From: CBDFLD01 sp965249005
GTDB taxonomy: Bacteria > Acidobacteriota > UBA6911
Direction of reading: 5' to 3'
DNA: 64,000 bases
Assembly (NCBI GenBank): GCA_965249005.1
Contig: CBDFLD010000009.1
Coordinates: forward strand, 84,797 to 148,796
This document shows, piece by piece, positions 35,275 through 44,902 of this stretch. A program made the translations under genes and the position numbers. A model generated the notes under the pieces. That model was not told the DNA's origin and did not search any database. It saw only the letters and a program-made list of their open reading frames with translations. Numbering within the stretch: the stretch's first letter is position 1; every line of letters begins with the position of its first letter.

Positions 35275-36350
35275 GGACGCCTCCTTTCTTGTGTCAGTGG
35301 CCTATCTGCCACTTGAGGTATCCATCTTTTCGATGGGAGCCCTCGGGTCAAGAGGGGGGCGTCTATATCTTCTATCCTCGCAAATGGCTCATCCTATCGT
35401 TGCATGCATCAGACCTTCCGTCGGGAAACTAGACCGCGACTATCCAGGAATCCCGGTTGCCATGAAAACAAGGAGGATGCGGACTCATCTTCTGCCATCT
35501 TGCCTACGCAGAGCCTCCTCGAAATGACACGTGTCGGAGTTAGCGGTGATGTGCGCTCACCAGTAATCGCAGAGTAACTCCAAAGAGATCCGACCATCCC
35601 GAGAATCCCAAATCCGTCCGTGTTGTGCGTGTGCGGTAGGACCCATATATAAAGGTACGGGGTGGGGGTGGTGGGTACCCTGGGTCAGTTGCGCATAGGT
35701 TGCGGAAGTTGCGGGTTTTTGCCGCTCTATGCAGGATTGTGCAGGGCTAACTTCTGTAACTTCAATGTTATCAATGGTTGGCAAACAACTTCTAAGCAGA
35801 GGGTCGCTAGGACGCTACAACTAACCGGGCCGCACTCATGAAGTACGCGAGATGTTTCAGCGACGCCGAGCGCCAGAGGACGGGATTGTTGGACCTAGCC
35901 GGCCAAAGCGACCTCGATATCTTGAGTGACCGGCATGGAATTGTTACCCCCAATTGGATTGGAAAAAGTGTAGTGAATAGCGTAGTGGAATTCTTGAGGA
36001 AATGAGAGGAATTCCGGGGAAGCATGGGAAAGGCAAAGAAGAACCAAACTCTTTATTGGGAATGGTTTCCCTGCTTTTTCAACGGCTTGCATCGGATACC
36101 CATATTAGCTTAGAAGACAGATGCTCTAACGGTCCACAGCCTGGCAGTGACAAGAAGCCCGGAGAAACTTCAAAGAGCATCTTCATGGTCGAGTCCTAGT
36201 CAATCCCCCCCCAAAAAAACGCCTTGAAGTTCATCTGAGGCCAATGTCGGGTATTTTCCAAAACTGGTTACTCAGAACCTCTTTACAATGATCCAAGCGA
36301 TTACTGGGTGCTTACTAGTCCCTCCAGTGTAGATTTTCTGTATCTGTAAA
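35275..36350. other. Non-coding stretch with attachment-arm-like sequence
   Basis: No gene recognised over about 1.07 kb. About 35625-35795 is a diverged reverse-complement relative of 5810-5925 (TGCAGGATTGTGCAGGG and TTGCCGCTC), consistent with an arm region just inside the right attachment site of the proposed island. Confidence 0.45.
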
Positions 36351-36853
<503 letters not shown>

Positions 36854-38593
36854 ATGAAGCGCGTCTGGCTGTTTTCTTTCCTCTTCGTCTCAGAAGTCGT
36901 TGGGGCACAAATCGGACCGCTGTCGAAGCCCAGCCATCAGGTGAAGCAGGAGCATAACGTGATGGTGCCGATGCGTGATGGAGTGCGCCTATCCACGGAC
37001 ATCTACCGTCCAGCACAGGATGGTTCGTTTCCCGTCATCCTGGTCCGAGATCCCTACACCAATGGTTCCGGTGCAGTCGGCCAGGGGCGCTTCTGGGCGT
37101 CCCGCGGCTATGTCTTCCTGCATCAGGATGTCCGGGGGAGAAATGACTCGGAGGGTGGTTGGTATCCCTTCACCAACGAAGGGCCGGATGGCCATGATAG
37201 CCTGGAGTGGGCCGGGACACAGCCCTGGTCCAATGGCAAGGTCGCCATGTCAGGTGGATCCTACCTCGGTTTTGTGCAATGGCAAGCCGCTTGCTTTGGA
37301 AGCCCCTTCCTCAAAGCCCTGGTACCGATGTTCAGCCCATTGAGCGTCTATGGCGACACCTACAAGGGAGGTGCCTTTGAGGTGACCCGGATCGCCTGGT
37401 TTTCTGCCATGGCGGGTCGCACCACCCAAGCCGTGCGCTACAACTGGGACGAGATTCTGTGGCATCTTCCGCTGGCCACCATGAATCAAGCGGTCGGCCA
37501 TGAGTTCCTTCCCTTCTGGCAAAACATGATCCGACACCCTAGCTATGATCCTTATTGGAAGGTGTTGGATCTCGAAGAAAAACTCGATCAGATCGGAGCA
37601 CCCGCCCTGAATATTGGTGGCTGGTTTGACGTCTTCTTGCAGTCCACTCTTGCGGCATACACAGGGCTGATCTCGAGGGGACGCACGAGTCAGGCGCGGC
37701 AGGGACAGAAGCTGGTCGTCGGACCCTGGCCTCACGGTGGATTCCGCCGCAGCAAAGCCGGAGCACTCGACTTCGGCCCCAATTCGGTTATCGAGCCGGA
37801 CCAACTCGTTCTCCGATGGCTGGATTATTGGCTGGTGGGCGTGGACAATGGGATCATGAATGAGCCTCCCATCAGGATTTTTTTGATGGGTGAGAATAAA
37901 TGGCGCTCCGAGCAGCAATGGCCCCTGGCTCGGGCTCAGGAAACCAAATACTACTTTCACAGCCAAGGTCAGGCCAATACGCTCAACGGCGATGGGGCTC
38001 TCAGTCCGTCGGTGCCAGTGCAGCAACCACCCGATCGCTTCACCTATGATCCCAAAAACCCCGTACCCAACAAGGGAGGAAACCTGCCTGGAGCTTCGGC
38101 TAGCCTGCGTTCAGGGCCCTTCGATCATCGACAGATTGAGGCTCGAGACGATGTGCTGGTTTATACATCCAAGGAGCTGAAAACCGGACTAGAGGTCACC
38201 GGTCCCCTAGTTGTCACGCTTTATGCCGCATCCACGGCTCGGGACACCGACTTCACAGCCAAACTCCTGGATGTCTATCCAGATGGTCGCGCCTATAATT
38301 TGGCGGATGGGATCGTGCGGGCGCGGTATCGGGAGTCACCTTCGGACCCAAGTCTCATCGAGCCTCAAAAGGTCTACCAGTATAAGATCGATTTGGTGGC
38401 GACGAGTAACCTCTTCAAGAAAGGCCACCGGATCCGGGTCGAGATCTCCAGCAGTAACTTTCCTCGTTTTAACCGCAACCCAAACACAGGGCATCCTTTT
38501 GGGATGGATGCGGAGCTGCTGTCCGCCACGCAGACGATCCACCACGACAGCCGCTACCCATCCCACATCATCCTGCCGGTCATTCCAAGATAG
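36854..38593 (+). CDS. CocE/NonD-type acyl hydrolase (S15 family), secreted
   Basis: Alpha/beta hydrolase of 579 aa in the X-Pro dipeptidyl-peptidase/CocE group (acyl ester or amide hydrolysis). The N-terminus is a signal peptide (MKRVWLFSFLFVSEVVGAQ). Catalytic triad seen as S136 in AMSGGSYLGFVQW, D259 in NIGGWFDVF and H294 in VVGPWPHGGF. The C-terminal jelly-roll (about 400-579) has TGPLVVTLYAAS and FKKGHRIRVEISSSNFPRF, as in the family. Length normal. A GGAGG site precedes ATG 36854. Substrate unknown. First gene outside the proposed island. Confidence 0.9.
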   Translation: MKRVWLFSFLFVSEVVGAQIGPLSKPSHQVKQEHNVMVPMRDGVRLSTDIYRPAQDGSFPVILVRDPYTNGSGAVGQGRFWASRGYVFLHQDVRGRNDSEGGWYPFTNEGPDGHDSLEWAGTQPWSNGKVAMSGGSYLGFVQWQAACFGSPFLKALVPMFSPLSVYGDTYKGGAFEVTRIAWFSAMAGRTTQAVRYNWDEILWHLPLATMNQAVGHEFLPFWQNMIRHPSYDPYWKVLDLEEKLDQIGAPALNIGGWFDVFLQSTLAAYTGLISRGRTSQARQGQKLVVGPWPHGGFRRSKAGALDFGPNSVIEPDQLVLRWLDYWLVGVDNGIMNEPPIRIFLMGENKWRSEQQWPLARAQETKYYFHSQGQANTLNGDGALSPSVPVQQPPDRFTYDPKNPVPNKGGNLPGASASLRSGPFDHRQIEARDDVLVYTSKELKTGLEVTGPLVVTLYAASTARDTDFTAKLLDVYPDGRAYNLADGIVRARYRESPSDPSLIEPQKVYQYKIDLVATSNLFKKGHRIRVEISSSNFPRFNRNPNTGHPFGMDAELLSATQTIHHDSRYPSHIILPVIPR

Positions 38594-38638
38594 AGTGAAC
38601 CTCTTCGAGGAGACCCGTGAGAGCCTGGAGTGGAGCGT

Positions 38639-39496
38639 ATGACCGATCCCCGCCCGACCGACTTACCGACCCCATGGCGCGAGAGGCTACGGGTCATCAT
38701 CTTCGAAGCCGATACGCCAGCCGGCAAGGCATTCGACGTCGCTCTGTTGGTCGCCATCGTGATCAGCGTGGGCGTGGTAATGGTGGAGAGCGTGGCGCCC
38801 GTGCGCGAACGCTATGGCCTCGAGCTCGACATTGCGGAGTGGTCCTTCACCGCGCTGTTTACGGTGGAGTACGTCGTGCGTCTGCTTTCGGTCCGGCGTC
38901 CCGCCCAGTACGCCCGCAGCTTCTTCGGCGTCATCGACGTGTTGGCGATCGCGCCGACCTACCTCAGCCTGCTGTTCCCTGGGGCCGAATTGCTGATCGT
39001 CATCCGCGGCGTGCGCCTGCTGCGCGTCTTTCGCGTGTTCAAGCTGGGCCGCTTTCTTGGCGAAGCCAACTTGCTGACTCGAGCCCTCGTCGCCAGTCGC
39101 CACAAGGTCATCCTGTTCCTGGGCACGGTGCTGATTTTGGTCACCATTCTCGGCGCCGCAATGTATCTGATAGAAGGAGAGGAAAACGGCTTCACCAGCG
39201 TGCCGGTCGGCGTCTACTGGGCGATCGTCACCATGACGACCGTGGGCTACGGCGACATCACGCCTCAGACGCTCCTCGGAAAGACCCTGGCCGCGATGGT
39301 GATGGTTCTCGGCTACAGCATCATCGCCGTGCCGACGGGCATCATCACGGCCGAGATCGTCGAGTCCGCGGTGGGAGGGAAGATCTCCACGCGAGGCTGC
39401 CCGGAGTGCCTGACCGAGGGGCACCTGACGAATGCCCGCTACTGCAAGGACTGCGGAGCGTTGCTGGGGGAGAACTCGAGGGTTGTTCGCGGTTAG
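38639..39496 (+). CDS. Voltage-gated K+ channel with C-terminal zinc ribbon
   Basis: Six-TM ion-channel protein of 285 aa. S4 is RGVRLLRVFRVFKLGRF with arginines every third residue. The selectivity filter is TMTTVGYGDITP (201-206 TVGYGD), followed by S6. The C-terminus adds a short zinc ribbon, CPECLTEGHLTNARYCKDCG (C254, C257, C269, C272), instead of the usual coiled coil. ATG 38639 chosen over GTG 38630. It lies 45 bp after the CocE gene on the same strand. Inner-membrane K+ flux; the ribbon may tetramerise or sense metal, which is speculation. Confidence 0.88.
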   Translation: MTDPRPTDLPTPWRERLRVIIFEADTPAGKAFDVALLVAIVISVGVVMVESVAPVRERYGLELDIAEWSFTALFTVEYVVRLLSVRRPAQYARSFFGVIDVLAIAPTYLSLLFPGAELLIVIRGVRLLRVFRVFKLGRFLGEANLLTRALVASRHKVILFLGTVLILVTILGAAMYLIEGEENGFTSVPVGVYWAIVTMTTVGYGDITPQTLLGKTLAAMVMVLGYSIIAVPTGIITAEIVESAVGGKISTRGCPECLTEGHLTNARYCKDCGALLGENSRVVRG

Positions 39497-39593
39497 ACGG
39501 AATCGACTATTTCGTTGGCGGAGATCTTCGGCAACTCACTTCGAAAGAAGCCGCCGCGACTTGAACATCATTGGAGACCACATGCAAGCTAGT

Positions 39594-39641
39594 GTTGCAC
39601 ATAGTGCTACTATTTGATATTGTAATTGCATATGGTGCAAC
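39594..39641. promoter_or_regulatory. Possible operator palindrome before the AAA gene
   Basis: GTTGCAC (39594-39600) and GTGCAAC (39635-39641) form a spaced inverted repeat across the start of the AAA gene, with further partial TTGCA/GTGCT copies between. Position suggests autoregulation or a simple repressor site, but this is inferred only. Confidence 0.35.
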
Positions 39642-40771
39642 GCCCGTTCTGGCAGGACAAGATCGAGCAGGCTTGGCGGCGGCGACCCGTCGTGTGGCTG
39701 TCAGGTGTCCGGAGAGTGGGGAAGACCTATCTTTGTCAAAACCTACCCCGGATTGAGTACTTTGACTGCGAACTGCCCCGCGTGCGAAGGATGATGGATG
39801 ATCCTCAGTCCTTTCTGGACGGACTTGGCGGGTCAAGAGTTGTTCTGGACGAGATTCACCGGTTGGGCAATCCCTCAGAAATCCTGAAGATAGCGGCGGA
39901 CCGCTACTCCGATATCCAGATTGTGGCCACTGGTTCTTCGACCCTCGGTGCCAGCCGAAAGTTTCGCGACACCCTGGCCGGGCGCAAGGCCGAGGTGTGG
40001 CTGACACCTATGATCAGCTCGGACCTCGAAGCCTTTGGCGCGTCGGACTTGATCCACCGCCTTTTTCATGGGGGGCTTCCTCCTCTCTTTTTGTCCGAGG
40101 AACTTCCCGAACGGGATTTCCAGGAGTGGATGGACGCATACTGGGCCAAAGACGTTCAAGAACTCTTCCGGCTAGAACGGCGGTACTCGTTCCAAAGGTT
40201 TGCGGAACTCCTCCTGGCCCAGAGCGGCGGCATCTTCGAGGCCACTCGATTCGCCCGTCCCTGCGAGGTCAGCCGCACCACCATCTCGAATTATCTTTCC
40301 GTACTGGAAGCTACTTTTGTTGTCCATCTTATCCGTCCGTTTAGTTCGCACAGGCCGACAGAGATCGTCTCGGCACCGAAAGTCTATGGCTTCGACACTG
40401 GGTTTGTATGTTACCACCGCGGCTGGTCAAGTCTGAGGCGAGAAGATGTCGGGGTGTTGTGGGAACATTTCGTGTTGAACGAGATCATGGCGCAGGAACA
40501 GACGCGTCAGGTTCGATACTGGCGAGACAAGCGACATCATGAGGTTGATTTCGTGCTTCCGGGCCGTAGCCGGACACCGGTAGCGATTGAGTGCAAATAC
40601 TCGGCTGATGCGTTTGACCCAGGCGCTTTGTTGGCGTTTCGGCGACAGTATCCCGAGGGTAACAACTTCGTTGTGGCCGCCGACGTGCAACGTTCCTTCC
40701 AGAGGACCTACCGCGACGTGAAGGTCCGGTTCGTGAGCCTTAGAGCCCTCCTCGAGAAAACCTCAATTTGA
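39632..40771 (+). CDS. DUF4143-type AAA ATPase
   Basis: Predicted P-loop ATPase of 379 aa (AAA_14 plus DUF4143). Walker A is GVRRVGKTYL (residues 25-34) and Walker B SRVVLDEIHRL. The C-terminal DUF4143 domain ends with HHEVDFVLPGRSRTPVAIEC, a PD-(D/E)XK-like nuclease signature (D..E.K). Such genes are widespread, often sporadic, with unclear role; proposed links are to defence or stress. ATG 39632 preferred over the TTG six bases earlier. Stands alone. Confidence 0.85.
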   Translation: MVQRPFWQDKIEQAWRRRPVVWLSGVRRVGKTYLCQNLPRIEYFDCELPRVRRMMDDPQSFLDGLGGSRVVLDEIHRLGNPSEILKIAADRYSDIQIVATGSSTLGASRKFRDTLAGRKAEVWLTPMISSDLEAFGASDLIHRLFHGGLPPLFLSEELPERDFQEWMDAYWAKDVQELFRLERRYSFQRFAELLLAQSGGIFEATRFARPCEVSRTTISNYLSVLEATFVVHLIRPFSSHRPTEIVSAPKVYGFDTGFVCYHRGWSSLRREDVGVLWEHFVLNEIMAQEQTRQVRYWRDKRHHEVDFVLPGRSRTPVAIECKYSADAFDPGALLAFRRQYPEGNNFVVAADVQRSFQRTYRDVKVRFVSLRALLEKTSI

Positions 40772-40824
40772 CGCACCGACAATTATGGCGTAAGTTTGCC
40801 TCAAAAAGCAGACAAACACCTGGG

Positions 40825-41715
40825 ATGTATGAAATGGAAAAAACGGGCATTGGCATTATCGGTTCGGGAAACATCGGCACGGATCTGCTGATCAAGCTCC
40901 TGCACTCGCAAGTTCTCGAGCCCAAGATCATGGTGGGAATCGACGAAAAGTCCGAGGGCCTGGGGATCGCCAGGAGTCACGGCATCAAGGCTTCATCTAA
41001 TGGTCTCGAGGACCTGCTCAAGGAGGAAGGAATCGCCCTTGCCTTCGATGCCAGCGGCGCAAAGCCGCACAAAAAGCACGCGCCGCTACTCGAGGATGCA
41101 GGGATCATCGCTGTCGATTTGACGCCGGCTGCCGTAGGTCCCTTTGTCGTGCCCTACGTAAATCTCGGAGCGCACATGGGTGCGCCCAACGTGAATCTCG
41201 TGACGTGTGGCGGCCAGGCAACCGCGCCCTTGATCGCGTCGATCAGCCAGGTCACGCCGGTAAGCTATGCAGAGATTGTCTCGACCGTTTCGAGCAGAAG
41301 CGCTGGGTTGGGCACCCGACAGAACATTGACGAGTTCACGCAGACCACGGCGAGAAGTCTGGAAGTGATTGGCGGAGCGAAGCAAGGCAAAGCCATTATC
41401 GTTCTCAATCCGGCTGAGCCCCCCATCATGATGCGCAACACCGTGTATGCGCTGGTTGAAGAGGACAAGGAAGCCGAGATACGGGCTTCTATCGAGGAGA
41501 TGGTCGCTCGAATCCAGACCTACGTTCCGGGGTACCGGCTAAAGCACAAGCCGGATGTAGACGATCGCAAGGTGACGATTCAGATCCAGGTCGAAGGCGC
41601 CGGCGACTATTTGCCTCGCTATTCGGGGAATCTGGACATCATGACAGCCGCTGCGGTCGCTGTTGGCGAATTAATAGTCCGAGACCATATTCAAAAGGGA
41701 GTAACCGTCCCATGA
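40825..41715 (+). CDS. mhpF/dmpF: Acetaldehyde dehydrogenase (acylating)
   Basis: NAD-dependent acylating acetaldehyde dehydrogenase, 296 aa, converting acetaldehyde plus CoA to acetyl-CoA at the end of the 2-hydroxypentadienoate pathway. Rossmann motif GIIGSGNIGTD near the N-terminus; catalytic Cys in NLVTCGGQATAPLI (C128). Near-normal length. ATG 40825 (MYEMEK) chosen; 40834 is possible. Its stop overlaps the aldolase start by 4 bp (ATGA), matching the known aldolase-dehydrogenase complex in which acetaldehyde is channelled. No hydratase or ring-cleavage gene is seen nearby. Confidence 0.92.
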   Translation: MYEMEKTGIGIIGSGNIGTDLLIKLLHSQVLEPKIMVGIDEKSEGLGIARSHGIKASSNGLEDLLKEEGIALAFDASGAKPHKKHAPLLEDAGIIAVDLTPAAVGPFVVPYVNLGAHMGAPNVNLVTCGGQATAPLIASISQVTPVSYAEIVSTVSSRSAGLGTRQNIDEFTQTTARSLEVIGGAKQGKAIIVLNPAEPPIMMRNTVYALVEEDKEAEIRASIEEMVARIQTYVPGYRLKHKPDVDDRKVTIQIQVEGAGDYLPRYSGNLDIMTAAAVAVGELIVRDHIQKGVTVP

Positions 41716-42725
41716 CTGAAGCCAGAAAGCATATCCGGGTTGTCGACACAACGCTGAGGGACGGAAGCCATTCCATCAGTCACCAGTACGCGGAAGGCCA
41801 GATTCGAGACATCGTCCAGGGGCTCGACGAGGCACGGGTCGAGATCCTCGAGATCTCTCATGGTGACGGCCTCGGAGGATCCTCCATAAACTACGGTTTT
41901 GACCGGACGCCGGACGAGAAGAAGCTGGAAATCGCTGCTTCCATCGTCAAACACTCGAAAATCGCAATCTTGCTCTTGCCCGGAGTAGGAACGAAAAAAG
42001 ACCTGCAACTGGCCCACGATCATGGCGCCGTTGTGGCACGGATCGCCACCCATGTGACCGAGGCAAATATATCGGAGCAACACATCGGACTGGCGAAAGA
42101 TATGGGGATGGAAGTCTTGTGCTTTCTGATGATGGCCCACATGGCGGATATCCCCAAAATGGTGGAGCAGGCTCGACTCATGCAAGGATATGGCGCCGAC
42201 GCCGTCTATGTGGTGGACTCTGCCGGCGCGATGGTTCCCCAAGAGGTCCGGCTGCGTGTAAAAGCCCTACTGGAGGGGCTGAGCGTCCAGGTTGGCTTTC
42301 ATGCCCACAATAACCTGGGGCTGGGAGTGGGAAACGCCCTTGCAGCCGTTGAGCAGGGAGCCGTGGTTGTGGACGGGTCACTCAGAGGCATGGGGGGCGG
42401 CGCCGGCAACGCCATGCTGGAGGCGCTGGTGGCGGCGCTCGACAAGGCTGGCTACGATACCGGTATCGATCTGTTCCGACTCATGGACCTCGGCGAGCAG
42501 GTTGTCCTTCCCATCATGAAGCGTCCGCAGGTTATCGACAATGCTGCTCTGACAATGGGATACGCCGGTGTCTACTCGACCTTTCTCCTTCATACCTTTC
42601 GGGCCGCGGAGAAGTTCAACCTCGATCCGCGGGATATATTGGTCGAGCTCGGTAAGCGGCACACCGTCGGCGGGCAGGAAGACTCCATCCTCGACGTCGC
42701 GGCCGAAATGGCCGAGAGGGCGTAG
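41712..42725 (+). CDS. mhpE/dmpG: 4-hydroxy-2-oxovalerate aldolase
   Basis: Metal-dependent aldolase (337 aa) splitting 4-hydroxy-2-oxovalerate into pyruvate and acetaldehyde, which the partner dehydrogenase uses. HMGL-like TIM barrel with DTTLRDGSHSISHQY at the start (D12, R16, D17), VYVVDSAGAMVP, and the metal-binding GFHAHNNLGLG. C-terminal DmpG domain (RPQVIDNAALTMGYAGVYST). Overlaps the dehydrogenase by 4 bp. Intact. Confidence 0.93.
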   Translation: MTEARKHIRVVDTTLRDGSHSISHQYAEGQIRDIVQGLDEARVEILEISHGDGLGGSSINYGFDRTPDEKKLEIAASIVKHSKIAILLLPGVGTKKDLQLAHDHGAVVARIATHVTEANISEQHIGLAKDMGMEVLCFLMMAHMADIPKMVEQARLMQGYGADAVYVVDSAGAMVPQEVRLRVKALLEGLSVQVGFHAHNNLGLGVGNALAAVEQGAVVVDGSLRGMGGGAGNAMLEALVAALDKAGYDTGIDLFRLMDLGEQVVLPIMKRPQVIDNAALTMGYAGVYSTFLLHTFRAAEKFNLDPRDILVELGKRHTVGGQEDSILDVAAEMAERA

Positions 42726-43511
42726 CTACTGCGGCCTTGCTTCCCCTCGCACCTTGCTTATCAGATCACTCGCTGCGTTCAGAAAAATATACGAATCGAT
42801 GCTGACGGCTAGGTAGGAAACGCCGGCATCTATCCAGCGGAGCGCTGCGTCCGTATCGTCACAGAAAGTGCCGATGTGTTTGCCCGCATTTCTTGCCTTT
42901 TCGATCGACTCGATCATTCTCTTTTCCACCTTTGGATGGTTGACCTGGCCTGGCACGCCAAGTGATTGAGACAGATCGTAAGGACCCAGAAACAGAACGT
43001 TCACACCATCGACGGCAAGTATCGAATCCAATGAATCGATTCCTTGCTCCCCTTCGATATGAAGAACGAGGCAGATGTCGCGGTTACTCTCCTGCAGAAA
43101 GTCTTGGGTCGGGTGGGCCTTGTAACTGGCGCCGCGAACGAAGGGCTGCAGACCACGAATTCCGGAAGGAAAAAAGTGACTGGATCGAACGGCCAGTTGC
43201 GCCATCTCCGCGCTGCCCACCTGGGGGATGTGCAGTCCAACGGCCCCCATATCGAGCGGTCTCCGAATGGTCACCTCTTCACAGGTCGAGACGCGAACCA
43301 TCGGGCTTATGCCAGTGGAGTTTGCTGCCCTGATGAGCTCCTCTGTCCGTTCCAGACCGATGCTTCCGTGTTCCGTGTCGATGACAGCAAAGTCGAAGCC
43401 CGCCAAACCAAGCAACTCGACCAGCTGAGGACTCGGGAGTTCTACAAACGTCCCGATGACAAAATCTTCTTTCTCAATCTTTTCCAGCAGAGTATTCGAT
43501 CGAAGTTTCAT
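42726..43511 (-). CDS. HpcH/HpaI-family aldolase
   Basis: Class II (metal) aldolase of 261 aa, likely cleaving a 4-hydroxy-2-oxo acid to pyruvate. Motifs: GFDFAVIDTEHGSIGL with the catalytic His, RPLDMGAVGLHIPQV and LHIEGEQG with a metal-binding Glu. The expected (S/T)FGPYD block is LFLGPYDLSQSLG. Ends convergent and directly abutting the DmpG gene. It lies just downstream of the SMP-30 gene on the same strand (6 bp), probably one operon. Substrate not determined. Confidence 0.87.
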   Translation of the reverse strand: MKLRSNTLLEKIEKEDFVIGTFVELPSPQLVELLGLAGFDFAVIDTEHGSIGLERTEELIRAANSTGISPMVRVSTCEEVTIRRPLDMGAVGLHIPQVGSAEMAQLAVRSSHFFPSGIRGLQPFVRGASYKAHPTQDFLQESNRDICLVLHIEGEQGIDSLDSILAVDGVNVLFLGPYDLSQSLGVPGQVNHPKVEKRMIESIEKARNAGKHIGTFCDDTDAALRWIDAGVSYLAVSIDSYIFLNAASDLISKVRGEARPQ

Positions 43512-43517
43512 AGCGCC

Positions 43518-44405
43518 TTAGAACGCCTTCTTGCCCGCGACCTTCACCCGAACCCGATAAAGAGACTTGCTCGCGGTCATGAAAAGGCTCCGTAAGTCGT
43601 CCTCACCCCAGCAGAAATTCGCGCATACCTGCGGGACGTAGATGATTCCAAGCGATGTTGCATCCGGCGCAAGAACATGGATGCCACCCGGGCCAGCACA
43701 GAACATGTTCGCCTGGCTGTCGAGCTTCATCCCATCGGCGTGGCCGTCCCGGTCGCCGGTCAGCTCCGCCCACACCCTTCCCTTGGATACGGAGCCATCC
43801 TCATGGACTTCGAAAACCCGGATATGGTCTCGCATCGTGTCATTGACATACAATTGCGACTCGTCCGGGGAGAAACAGAGACCGTTGGGCTGATCAAAGT
43901 CGTCGACAAGCAGCGTGAGGTTTCCGGTTTCGGGATCGAGCCGGTACACACCTCGGAAGTCGAGCTCCTGCTCGCGAGCTACCCCGTAGTACTCCATTCT
44001 GCCGAAGCTCGGGTCGCTGAAATAGATCGAGCCATCGCTTCGGACTACGACGTCGTTGGGGCTGTTGAGCTCCTTCCCTTGGTAGTGCGTCGCCAACACC
44101 GTTATCGAGCCGTCTTGCTCGGTCCTCGTCACGGAGTTTGTCGTGTGGTGACAAGTGATCAGGCGGCCGGCTCTGTCATAGGTATTGCCGTTTGCCATGT
44201 CACAGGGCTTCCGCCACGTCTCGATTCCACCCTCCGGCGTCCACTTCCTCATGATGTTGCCCGGCATATCGCTGAAGATCAGGTGCTTCTCGACGGGATG
44301 CCAGATGGCCCCCTCGGTGAATTCGAAGCCGGTACCGAGCTCCTCTACTTCGACATCTTCACCAACGACCGAGCGAAATCGGTCATCTCGGATTTCTAGG
44401 TTCAT
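43518..44405 (-). CDS. SMP-30/gluconolactonase-type lactonase
   Basis: Six-bladed beta-propeller hydrolase of 295 aa. ATG 44405 has a GGAGG site 8 bases upstream; the open frame continues to 44603 but is not protein-like. Metal and substrate residues are suggested by FTEGAIWHPVEKHLIFSD, ELNSPNDVVVRSDGSIYFSD and the DHADGMKLD-like segment (DGHADGMKLDSQANM). Probably opens a sugar or aldonate lactone. Next to the HpaI aldolase in the same operon, consistent with sugar-acid catabolism. Confidence 0.86.
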   Translation of the reverse strand: MNLEIRDDRFRSVVGEDVEVEELGTGFEFTEGAIWHPVEKHLIFSDMPGNIMRKWTPEGGIETWRKPCDMANGNTYDRAGRLITCHHTTNSVTRTEQDGSITVLATHYQGKELNSPNDVVVRSDGSIYFSDPSFGRMEYYGVAREQELDFRGVYRLDPETGNLTLLVDDFDQPNGLCFSPDESQLYVNDTMRDHIRVFEVHEDGSVSKGRVWAELTGDRDGHADGMKLDSQANMFCAGPGGIHVLAPDATSLGIIYVPQVCANFCWGEDDLRSLFMTASKSLYRVRVKVAGKKAF

Positions 44406-44512
44406 GTGGTCCTCCAACTGTACCTCGCTCTGTTGCCCCGGCCGCCAGAGGGAGCCTCGCCCCCAGGATAGACACGACAGGGGCCCAGGCGAGCATCGAC
44501 GCTGCTCCCCAT

Positions 44513-44797
44513 CTATACCGCCTCGAACCCATTGGCTTCGAAGCCTTCGCAGTGGGCCTCCATCTGCGGCCAGACCTGCTGATGCAGCTCTGTCTCCACC
44601 CACTTCAGCCGTAGCGCTTCGCTTTCAAAGGCAATGACCAACCGATACGAATTGCTTTTGGACCCGGCGCGAAGCAAAGCTACGTCGACGAATCCTTGCT
44701 GGGCGCTAACGGCCGGGCGAAAGGTTTCGCGGAAGGTTTGCTCCAGGGCTGAATCGGCATTTGCTTTTATCTGCAAATCAACATGAAGTGCAACCAT
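44513..44797 (-). CDS. Antibiotic-biosynthesis-monooxygenase-fold protein (ABM)
   Basis: Dimeric ferredoxin-like protein of 94 aa: LHVDLQIKANADSALEQTF, FVDVALLRAGSKSNSYRLVI and VETELHQQVWPQMEAH fit the ABM family. No metal or flavin site is needed in this fold; the role is often quinone or small-molecule oxidation or simply unknown. Same strand as the SMP-30/HpaI genes, 107 bp upstream of the SMP-30 start. Intact. Confidence 0.72.
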   Translation of the reverse strand: MVALHVDLQIKANADSALEQTFRETFRPAVSAQQGFVDVALLRAGSKSNSYRLVIAFESEALRLKWVETELHQQVWPQMEAHCEGFEANGFEAV

Positions 44798-44902
44798 GTT
44801 TCTACCTCAGCGCATAAGTTTAAAGGTGTCTGGAGATGGGGCACGATCACGATATCGATCAAGTCCTCATTCATCCAGCTGCGAACATCATCCTCGTTGG
44901 CA

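Noticed and set aside
39594..40771. Toxin-antitoxin or two-gene defence system with the DUF4143 ATPase
   Set aside because: No partner gene on either side.
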